A stretch of DNA of 12,592 nucleotides from Phycisphaerales bacterium. Lineage in GTDB: Bacteria; Planctomycetota; Phycisphaerae; Phycisphaerales; UBA1924. Below the pieces are notes generated by a model. It was given only the letters and a program-made list of their open reading frames with translations. It was not told the DNA's origin and searched no databases. Location: assembly GCA_003511945.1 (NCBI GenBank), contig DOJA01000266.1:1-12592 (forward strand), given 5' to 3'. This document shows positions 6,312 through 12,015 of this stretch, piece by piece. The first letter of the stretch is position 1, and each line of letters begins with the position of its first letter. A program made the translations under genes and the position numbers.

Positions 6312-7367
6312 TCAGGGCTGCTTGGGCTCTTCCTCTTTCGGTTCTTCCTTGGCGGGCTCTTCCTTCTTCGCGGGCTCTTCCTTCTTGGCTGGGGCTTCGT
6401 CCTTCTTCTTGCCGCCGCCCAGCAGCCCGCCCAGACCCTTGTTCAGCGCCTCCTCGGCCTTCTTGGCGGCGTCCTCGGCGGCCTTGCCCGCCTCGTCGGC
6501 GACCTTCTTGGTGGCATCCTCGACCGCCTTCGTCGCCTGCTCGCCCAGTTGCTGCACGGCGCCCTGGGCCTTGGACATCACCTCCATCTGGAGCCCTTCG
6601 AGGTTGCCCAGGTTGGCGAGCGAGCCCTGAAGGTCGCCCAGGATGTCGTCGGGGATCAGCCCGCCGCCGTTCTTCACGGCCGCGCCGAGGATGGCCTCGA
6701 CGATGATCGACGCGAGCTGGTCAATGGTCACCCCCGTCCCCTTCACCCCCGTGCCGGTCTGGCCGACGCCCTTGAGGTGGATCTCGTCGATCGGGATCGT
6801 CACGCGGGTGGCGTCGCCCAGCACGGCCCCCGCGGGGCCATCCAGCCCGAGCATGTCGAGCGTGACGGTGATCTTGCGGACGAGCAGGTCGTCGATGATG
6901 AACTTCTTGCCGGAGCCCTGGGAGGGCTGGGGCTTGGGGGCGGGGTCGCTCGCGCCGCCGCTGACCTTCTCGATGTTCTTGAGGATCTCGCCGTAGTTCG
7001 AGGCCGATCCCTTGCGCTCGAGACGGACATCAATAGTGTCCAGCGAGAACTTTGGGACGCGGACGGTGTCCTGTCGGAGCGAGGCGAGGGAGACGGCCAC
7101 CCCTCCCTCCCCGAGCGACATGAAGTGCGGCCCCTGGAAGCCCGCGGGGTTGCCGACCTTCAGACCCTTGAGGCCGAACTCGCCCGAAAACAACCCGATG
7201 CGGGCGCCGTCGAGTGTGGTGGGCACGCCCAGGGCGTAGGTGCCCCCCTTTTCGATGCCCTTCCGGGCGAGCGTGTTCACCGAGGCGACGACCGCGAACA
7301 CACCGGCCACGAGCAGCAGGACGACGAGCACGGCGGCGACGAGCGAGAGCTTGATGAGGGTCTTCAT
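6312..7367 (-). CDS. AsmA-like membrane-anchored protein with coiled-coil and Lys/Glu/Pro tail
   Basis: The 351-residue protein begins with one membrane helix (about 7-29). Then follows a segment with the order VNTLARKGIEKGGT-YALGVPTTLDGARIGLFSGEFGLKGLKVGNPAGF, which matches the start of AsmA/DUF748-like proteins that span the envelope and help lipid transport or outer membrane assembly. FIIDDLLVRKITVTL (156-170) is another AsmA-type strand pair. Residues 262-310 are Ala/Lys/Glu-rich and predicted helical (coiled-coil or LEA-like), a Gly-rich joint follows, and 320-351 is a repeated AKKEEP-type charged tail. The tail is encoded by near-identical 18-bp units (about 6340-6400). GGGAGAA sits 7 bases before the ATG. 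It lies 98 bp after the DsrE-like gene. Family assignment good, precise role unknown. Confidence 0.75.
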   Translation of the reverse strand: MKTLIKLSLVAAVLVVLLLVAGVFAVVASVNTLARKGIEKGGTYALGVPTTLDGARIGLFSGEFGLKGLKVGNPAGFQGPHFMSLGEGGVAVSLASLRQDTVRVPKFSLDTIDVRLERKGSASNYGEILKNIEKVSGGASDPAPKPQPSQGSGKKFIIDDLLVRKITVTLDMLGLDGPAGAVLGDATRVTIPIDEIHLKGVGQTGTGVKGTGVTIDQLASIIVEAILGAAVKNGGGLIPDDILGDLQGSLANLGNLEGLQMEVMSKAQGAVQQLGEQATKAVEDATKKVADEAGKAAEDAAKKAEEALNKGLGGLLGGGKKKDEAPAKKEEPAKKEEPAKEEPKEEEPKQP

Positions 7368-7382
7368 AAGCGGGTTCTCCCA

Positions 7383-7425
7383 CGAGCGCGGCCGGCGGCT
7401 GCACCTGCCCGTCGAGCCGCGCTCG
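7383..7425. repeat. Perfect 10-bp inverted repeat between the DsrE-like and AsmA-like genes
   Basis: CGAGCGCGGC (7383-7392) is the exact reverse complement of GCCGCGCTCG (7416-7425), with a 23-base GC-rich loop. In - strand transcripts it falls just before the ribosome binding site of the AsmA-like gene (7375-7381). It has no T-tail. It may be an attenuator, a processing site or a protein-binding site. Confidence 0.4.
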
Positions 7426-7465
7426 GGGGATCGTACCGCGTCGAGCGCGCCGGTCCTACCGGTCG

Positions 7466-7906
7466 TCAGAAGGTCAGCACCTTCCAGCCCTCGTGAAGGA
7501 TGTCGGAGAGGGGCTTGCCCATGTACTTGACCTCGATGCCCTGGGCGCGGAGGGCCTCGGTCACGCCGTAGGAGTCGGCGCAGGCCTGGCAGGCGCGGAC
7601 GACGACCCCGTCGGCCATCATCTCCTTGACCTTGGCCTGAATGTCCTTGTCGGCGGCCAGAAGCCGGGCGGAGGGACCCCAGATGATGAGGTGGGTCTCA
7701 TCAAACCACGAGGACTTCCGGGAGGCGTGGGTGTACATGAGGCACACCCGGTGCGCGACCTCCGGATCGGCGCTGGACCACACGACCGCGAGGCGGGTCG
7801 GCTGCCCCGGCGGTCGCGCGGAGACCGCGGCCCCCAGCGCCAGCCCCAGCACCGCGCACACCGTCACCACCGACCAGGCCTTCAGGTTCGATCGACGACG
7901 CTCCAT
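7466..7906 (-). CDS. Secreted DsrE-family protein
   Basis: The 146-residue protein has an N-terminal signal sequence (Arg-rich start, hydrophobic 12-28, likely cleavage near AVSA30). The mature part is a DsrE/DsrF-like fold: LAVVWSSADPEVAHRVCLMY, then FDETHLIIWGPSARLLA, and near the end VVVRACQACADSYGVTEALRAQGIEVKYMGKPL. The CQAC pair (Cys106, Cys109) sits at the position where DsrE-like proteins keep their active cysteine; Cys55 is a third. Family members take part in sulfur relay in the cytoplasm, but a signal peptide makes export of this one likely, so a thiol or sulfur-carrying role in the envelope is an inference. AAGGAG lies 8 bases before the ATG. It heads the - strand set with the AsmA-like gene and methyltransferase, divergent from the GNAT gene. 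Confidence 0.85.
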   Translation of the reverse strand: MERRRSNLKAWSVVTVCAVLGLALGAAVSARPPGQPTRLAVVWSSADPEVAHRVCLMYTHASRKSSWFDETHLIIWGPSARLLAADKDIQAKVKEMMADGVVVRACQACADSYGVTEALRAQGIEVKYMGKPLSDILHEGWKVLTF

Positions 7907-8038
7907 CGGTCACACTCCTTGGTCGCGGTCCGCCGACGGCGCGCAGTCATACACGCCGCCCGGTCCCGATTGTTGAACCACCCGGCGGCGGCTTCTCTTC
8001 CCGGGCTTCGGCGTCTGGACCGCCGGTAGACTCGCTTC

Positions 8039-8605
8039 ATGACGCTCGGGCTCCCCTTGGACACCCAGTTCCCTGGCCCCCCGCCCCGCCCGATCGTCCG
8101 CGGGCAGGAGGCGTCGGTCCACGCGCTGATCGACCGCTGCTACCGCGAGTTCGGGCTGGCGCTGAACCTCGACGACGAGTGCGAATCGCACCTCCACGAC
8201 CCCGGCGCCTCGTTCCGTGCGGGTGGCGGCGAGTTCTGGGTGCTGACCGACGGATCCGGCGAGGTGCGGGCGACCGTGGCGATCTCGCTGGACCGGGGCG
8301 CCTCTCCGCCCGGGGCCGAATTGAAGTCGCTCTATGTGGACCCCTCGTGGCGCCGGCGCGGGCTGGGGCGGGCGCTGACGCTGTGGGTGGTGGAGGCCGC
8401 CCGGGTCGCGGGAGCGCGGGAGCTGGTGCTGTGGTCCGACACGCGGTTCACCCCGGCGCACGCGATGTACGAGTCGCTGGGCTTCGCGCGCTTCGGGCGC
8501 CGGGACATCGCGGACTCGAACAACTCGAGCGAGTGGGGCTACCGGCTGGGGCTGGGATCGCCCGGCGCCAGCACGCCCAGGTCGACGCGCGCGCCGGTGG
8601 AGTAG
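8039..8605 (+). CDS. GNAT-family N-acetyltransferase
   Basis: The protein transfers an acetyl group from acetyl-CoA to an unknown amine. The 188-residue sequence has the GNAT core: strand EFWVLTDGSGEVRATVAI (65-82), motif A LKSLYVDPSWRRRGLGRAL (95-113) with the acetyl-CoA pyrophosphate loop RRRGLG (105-110), strand ELVLWSD (128-134), and motif B AMYESLGFARFG (142-153). The first 20 residues are Pro-rich and probably disordered. No Shine-Dalgarno sequence is visible before ATG 8039, so translation may be leaderless or weak. Divergent from the DsrE-like gene (132-bp gap). Its last 67 bp overlap the 3' end of the glycosyltransferase gene on the other strand, and its C-terminal 20 residues (GASTPRSTRAPVE) look like run-on beyond the domain. 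Confidence 0.88.
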   Translation: MTLGLPLDTQFPGPPPRPIVRGQEASVHALIDRCYREFGLALNLDDECESHLHDPGASFRAGGGEFWVLTDGSGEVRATVAISLDRGASPPGAELKSLYVDPSWRRRGLGRALTLWVVEAARVAGARELVLWSDTRFTPAHAMYESLGFARFGRRDIADSNNSSEWGYRLGLGSPGASTPRSTRAPVE

Positions 8606-10428
8606 TTGAACCCGGTGACGCGCCCCATCACCGAATCGCGCTGGGGCTCCGGAACGAGCGTCATCGGGAGGACGAGCACGCCGCGCGGGTTCTCGGCACG
8701 CCACTCGTCCAGCCGCGCCTTGCCGACCCGTTCCAGCCGCCCGCGCAGCAGGAACTGCAGACTGTCCTCCTGGAAGCCCACGGCCCCCACGGGGCGTGAG
8801 GGCGCATCGGGCAAACGATCGACCACGCGCACGATCGCGGGGCTGATCCACAGGGCCGGGGCCCGGGGAAGGGCGACGCCCAGCGTGACCGCGCTCGAGA
8901 GGATCATGGCCCCCAGGCCGAGCGCCTGGGCCATGACGAAGCGCCCTTGCCACAGCCCGCGAAGGGCCGCCAGGACCATTCCTCCGGACGCGCCGATGGC
9001 GGCACCCAGCACCATGAGCGTCCCCGGGGCGAGGTCGAGCCCGATGGCGCGCCACAGCACAACCGGGAACCCGACCACGATCGCAAGCCCAATCACGCCC
9101 CAGACCACAAAGCCCAGGCGGGGGCCGGTGCGAAGCAGGCCCGACGCCGCCGCCCCGCGGGCGACGCCCTCGCTGAGCGCCCAGGCGCTGACCAGCGCCA
9201 GCGCGGGCAGCAGCGGCATCGTGTAGTGCGGCAGCTTCGTCGAGACCGCCTCAAAGACGAGCCAGGAGGGCGCGATCCACGAAAGGAGGAATCGGGCGGC
9301 CAGAGTGCCGGAAGCCGTTCCCGCGCCGCCGCGGGCCGTGCGCCACGCGAGTCCCAACCCTGCCGCCGTCAGCAGACTGCCCGGCCACAGGAGCACCGGG
9401 AGCAGCACCAGGTGGTACCCCGGCGGCCCCCAGTGGCCCTCTTTGGCGCTCACGCTGCGCCCGATGGTCTCTCGCCACACCTCGGAGGCGTACTCACTCC
9501 AGCCGACCGCGCTCCCCACCAGCACAACCCAGGGCACGACCAGCGCGAGAATGATGAGCGCGCCCGTGAGCGGGCGCGTCGCCCGCAGCCACCACCACAG
9601 CCCGTGCTCGCGCCGGCGCATCACGCCCAGCGCGAGGGCGGTCAGTGCGATCACCATGGGCGTGATCGGCCCCTTGCTCAGCACGCCCAGCCCCACGCCG
9701 ACCCACAGCACCAGCCACCAGCGCCGCGGCGCACCGGATGCGCACTTCCAGAGTCCGAGCATGGAGAGCGTCGTCGTCGCCAGGAGCAACTGGTCGGCGC
9801 GGGCCTGGCGGGCGTCCCACAGGACCATGACGCAGGCGCCCAGCATCGCGGCGCCGGCCCACGCGACCATCGGCGCCCGCGAGCCGAGGAACGAGAACAA
9901 CGAGAGCCCCAGCCGCCAGGTCAGCAGCACGCTGGCCAGCGCGCACAGGAGCGAGGGGACGCGATACACCCAGGTGCGCCCGGCCTTCAGTTCCCCCTTC
10001 CCCTGGGAGGGGGCCAGGGGGAGGGACTCCGGCGCCTCACTACCGCGCGCGTCGCCCGCAATCGGGCCACGGACCGCGTGTCCCTCTCCCCGGCCCTCTC
10101 CCAGGGGAAGAGGGTGCGGATCGCCGAACAGAGCGGCGGCGGAGGCCTGCAGCCAGTAAATCAAGGGCGGCTTGTTGAGCCGAGGGCGGTCGCCGACCAT
10201 GGGAACGACCCAGCCGCGCAGGGTGCCGCTCTCGAGCATCTGGCGGCTCGCCTGCGCGAACCTCGACTCGTCGCGATCGACCGGCGGTATGGAGAAGACG
10301 CCCGGCCAGTGGGCGAGCAGGCACAGCAGGACGAGCGTGGCGCCGCCCCGCAGCCCCGTGACCCATCGCGATGCCCCCGCGTGGTTCGCGGGCGGCGGTT
10401 GGTCACGCCCCGGCTCGTCAGCGCCCAT
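8539..10428 (-). CDS. GT39/ArnT-like integral membrane glycosyltransferase, with a repeat insertion
   Basis: The 629-residue multi-pass protein should transfer a sugar from a polyprenyl-phosphate donor to lipid or protein outside the inner membrane. Family landmarks are the first helix (about 29-46), the catalytic-loop DRDESRFAQA (51-60) with Asp51/Glu54, GDRPRLNKPPLIYW (79-92), the arginine-rich QARADQLL (208-215), and GLGVLSKGP (246-254). About a dozen hydrophobic segments follow. Residues 104-151 are a Gly/Pro/Ser-rich insertion not expected for the family; it is the translation of a palindromic DNA repeat at 9991-10114 that keeps the frame and falls between the KPPLIYW helix and the next membrane helix. 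Acceptor unknown. It starts 33 bp from the divergent PAP2 gene, which would suit shared polyprenyl-phosphate use. Its 3' end overlaps the GNAT gene by 67 bp. Confidence 0.88.
   Translation of the reverse strand: MGADEPGRDQPPPANHAGASRWVTGLRGGATLVLLCLLAHWPGVFSIPPVDRDESRFAQASRQMLESGTLRGWVVPMVGDRPRLNKPPLIYWLQASAAALFGDPHPLPLGEGRGEGHAVRGPIAGDARGSEAPESLPLAPSQGKGELKAGRTWVYRVPSLLCALASVLLTWRLGLSLFSFLGSRAPMVAWAGAAMLGACVMVLWDARQARADQLLLATTTLSMLGLWKCASGAPRRWWLVLWVGVGLGVLSKGPITPMVIALTALALGVMRRREHGLWWWLRATRPLTGALIILALVVPWVVLVGSAVGWSEYASEVWRETIGRSVSAKEGHWGPPGYHLVLLPVLLWPGSLLTAAGLGLAWRTARGGAGTASGTLAARFLLSWIAPSWLVFEAVSTKLPHYTMPLLPALALVSAWALSEGVARGAAASGLLRTGPRLGFVVWGVIGLAIVVGFPVVLWRAIGLDLAPGTLMVLGAAIGASGGMVLAALRGLWQGRFVMAQALGLGAMILSSAVTLGVALPRAPALWISPAIVRVVDRLPDAPSRPVGAVGFQEDSLQFLLRGRLERVGKARLDEWRAENPRGVLVLPMTLVPEPQRDSVMGRVTGFNYSTGARVDLGVLAPGDPSPSR
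9991..10114. repeat. Palindromic repeat element inserted in frame in the glycosyltransferase gene
   Basis: Two GC-rich arms, 9991-10027 and 10080-10114, are near-perfect inverted copies of each other (shared core CTTCCCCTGGGAG and GAGGGAC ends), with a 52-base spacer. Each arm is itself an imperfect palindrome (CCCTC...GAGGG). On the coding strand the element is translated as HPLPLGEGRGEG, a spacer peptide, then SLPLAPSQGKGE. The second arm is identical over 25 bp to the copy at the window end (12568-12592). The design, with paired arms and no ORF, is that of a non-autonomous palindromic element. Confidence 0.85.
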
Positions 10429-10461
10429 CGGGATCGACTATAACCGCGCGACGACGCGAGC

Positions 10462-11196
10462 ATGGAAGTGGCGGACGAACACCCCTGTGAACCCCGGCTC
10501 AGCCCGGTCGAGCCGCACCCGGCGCGCCTTCGGCGGCGCGCGCTGGTGGTCGTCGGAGCCGCGGGGCTGGTCGCGGCGCTGCTGCCGCTCGATCGCGTGC
10601 TGTCGGATGCGCTCCGGGCGGCGCGCCCCTCGGGCGATCTGCGCCGGGAGCTGGAGTTGATCCAGCAGTTCGGCAGCCCGACGACGATCCTCCTCGCCGC
10701 GGTGCTCGTGTGGCGACTGGACAGCCCCCGGCTGAAACAAGTACTTGATTGGGTCGTCGCGGCGGCGGTCACCGCGGCCGCGGTGTGGGTCGTGAAGGTT
10801 TCGTGCGGCAGGGCCCGCCCCAAGCTGGGCGACCCGCTCGCGTTCCTCGGCCCGTTCGGCGAGTGGCCCGCGCAGGACGATCAGCCCGCGCGGGCCGCCG
10901 CCCGGTTCTGGGAGCGCGGCGCGTCGGAGTTGTGGGCCATGCCCTCCAGCCACACGGCGGCTGCGGTGGTGGGGGCGGTCGCGCTGTCACGGATGTACCC
11001 GCGCCTGACCCCGGTCGTGTGGACCCTCGCGGGGGTCGTCGCCTTCGCGCGGGTCTCGCTCGGCGCGCACTGGGCGACGGATGTCGTGGTCGGCGGCGCG
11101 ATGGCGTACCTGATCGCCGAGGGCGTGATCCGGCGCGAGTGGGGTCAGCGCGTCGTCGCCGCCCTCACACGGTCCCCTCGCTCAGCACCCGGATGA
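10462..11196 (+). CDS. PAP2-family membrane phosphatase
   Basis: It removes phosphate from lipid phosphates or polyprenyl diphosphates at the membrane. The 244-residue protein has five or six hydrophobic segments and all three PAP2 motifs: KVSCGRARP (Lys112, Arg119, Pro120), PSSHT (161-165, catalytic-type His164) and ARVSLGAHWATD (Arg197, His203, Asp207). The region between motifs 1 and 2 is a 40-residue loop. The ATG at 10462 has no strong ribosome binding site. It is divergent from the glycosyltransferase with only 33 bp between starts, so promoters must overlap. A role in recycling undecaprenyl diphosphate or dephosphorylating phosphatidic acid is possible; the sequence does not decide. 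Its last 32 bp overlap the NUDIX gene on the other strand. Confidence 0.93.
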   Translation: MEVADEHPCEPRLSPVEPHPARLRRRALVVVGAAGLVAALLPLDRVLSDALRAARPSGDLRRELELIQQFGSPTTILLAAVLVWRLDSPRLKQVLDWVVAAAVTAAAVWVVKVSCGRARPKLGDPLAFLGPFGEWPAQDDQPARAAARFWERGASELWAMPSSHTAAAVVGAVALSRMYPRLTPVVWTLAGVVAFARVSLGAHWATDVVVGGAMAYLIAEGVIRREWGQRVVAALTRSPRSAPG

Positions 11197-11686
11197 GTTC
11201 ATCCACGATCGCCTTGTTCGCGGGCGGGAACTGGGTGGACTCGATCTCCTCCACGGGGCACCAGCGGTGGTCGTCCACATGCAGATTCCGCGGCTGGGGG
11301 GATCCCGCGGTCATCCGGCACAGCCGAGGGTGAAGCCGGACCGTGCCGTGGGGGTAGGTGTGAACCAGGTCCGCCAGCCCCCGGACGACCTCCACCTCCA
11401 GCCCGACCTCCTCCGCCAGTTCACGCCGAACGCAGTCGTCGATTGGCTCGCCCGGGTCGGCCTTGCCCCCGGGGAGCTCCCAATAACCACCAAAGACCGT
11501 GTGGCGGGGGCGCCGGGTAATCAATATCTCGTAGGTCGGAGAATGTTTGGGCGTGGATCGCTCCGAATCGTGACCAATCGTCTGGTTATTGTACGGTACA
11601 ACACGGACGACGATTCCGATGCCCACATCGATAGCCCTGTTCGAGGGGTTCTGGTCGGGAACATGTGATGTAAAGGTCTTATTCAT
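11165..11686 (-). CDS. NUDIX hydrolase, MutT-like
   Basis: It hydrolyses a nucleoside diphosphate linked to another group; the substrate could be 8-oxo-dGTP or another nucleotide. The 173-residue protein has a perfect Nudix box at residues 74-96: Gly74, Glu80, Arg88-Glu89-Leu90, Glu92-Glu93, Gly95-Leu96, preceded by GGYWELPGG, the pattern of MutT. Residues 1-50 are longer than in MutT and contain a polar stretch (31-52) between the first strand (VGIGIVVRVV) and ITRRP. The coding DNA of this part is unusually AT-rich for the window. The ATG has no Shine-Dalgarno sequence; CATAAA five bases upstream could be a -10 box of a leaderless transcript. It is followed convergently by PAP2, overlapping by 32 bp. 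Confidence 0.92.
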   Translation of the reverse strand: MNKTFTSHVPDQNPSNRAIDVGIGIVVRVVPYNNQTIGHDSERSTPKHSPTYEILITRRPRHTVFGGYWELPGGKADPGEPIDDCVRRELAEEVGLEVEVVRGLADLVHTYPHGTVRLHPRLCRMTAGSPQPRNLHVDDHRWCPVEEIESTQFPPANKAIVDELIRVLSEGTV

Positions 11687-11726
11687 AGTGGTTTATGGAA
11701 TATCACCCGCGACGGGGAACCGAGCA

Positions 11727-11754
11727 TTGACCCCTCGTTTCGCAGGGCTACGCT
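11727..11754 (+). promoter_or_regulatory. Putative sigma70-like promoter for an orphan small RNA
   Basis: TTGACC (11727-11732, 5 of 6 matches to the -35 consensus) is followed after 16 bases by TACGCT (11749-11754), with T1, A2 and T6 of the -10 box. Transcription would start near 11761. No ORF with a ribosome binding site follows, but a strong terminator does. Confidence 0.45.
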
Positions 11755-11760
11755 AGGCGT

Positions 11761-11878
11761 GGAATCGCGTTCGGAGAGGTCCGAGAGGCGGTCCGGAACG
11801 GTCGATACAGACAATCGCGGCGCAAGCCGTGGCACGCCGTCGGTCGGGGATCGGAGCCCTCGACCGACGGTTTTTCGT
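11761..11878 (+). ncRNA. Candidate structured small RNA, unknown family
   Basis: About 118 bases between a putative promoter and a strong T-tailed terminator, on the strand opposite to both neighbours. Visible folds are TCGGA/TCCGA with loop GAGG (11771-11784), a stem of up to 7 bp closed by a GCAA tetraloop of GNRA type (11815-11832), and the terminator hairpin (11837-11870). There is no start codon with a ribosome binding site. I compared it by eye with tRNA, SRP RNA, 6S and tmRNA landmarks and found none. The rest of the gap, 11879-12015, holds only short GATCGCG repeats. Existence is inferred from signals alone. Confidence 0.45.
11837..11875 (+). terminator. Strong Rho-independent terminator with no upstream gene on its strand
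   Basis: CCGTCGGTCG (11837-11846) pairs perfectly with CGACCGACGG (11861-11870), with possible extra GU/GC pairs inside, and TTTTT follows at 11871-11875, then CGTTT. On the other strand the bases after the stem are GC-rich, so it acts only on + strand transcripts. The nearest + strand gene ends 640 bases upstream. Confidence 0.85.
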
Positions 11879-11921
11879 TTCTGACCGCGTGACGCGCGAG
11901 CAGACAGTGATAAGTACGCGG

Positions 11922-11959
11922 GATCGCGTGAGAAGCCAACGAGATCGCGGAAGATCGCG
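11922..11959. repeat. Three short direct repeats of GATCGCG
   Basis: GATCGCG occurs at 11922-11928, 11943-11949 and 11953-11959 in the non-coding stretch after cstA. The core ATCGCG also occurs at 11764 and 11814 within the candidate RNA. The units could be protein-binding sites, but in GC-rich DNA such short repeats can arise by chance. Confidence 0.3.
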
Positions 11960-12015
11960 TTGAACTCGCGCTCGCGCACGACGCGACATTCCGGTTTCAC
12001 AGGAACGCGGTGACA

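Noticed and set aside
4442..7496. Very long + strand open frames (about 600 codons each) across the methyltransferase and AsmA-like genes
   Set aside because: They are antisense shadows of real genes in GC-rich DNA: Arg/Gly/Ala-rich, without domains, while the - strand frames carry clear motifs.
8947..10443. 498-codon + strand open frame opposite the glycosyltransferase
   Set aside because: It is low-complexity Arg/Gln/Pro/His sequence with no family features; the - strand frame has the conserved GT39-like motifs.
11683..12000. 105-codon - strand open frame between cstA and the NUDIX gene
   Set aside because: It has no ribosome binding site or recognisable domain, its composition is not protein-like, and it overlaps the strong terminator and candidate RNA on the other strand.
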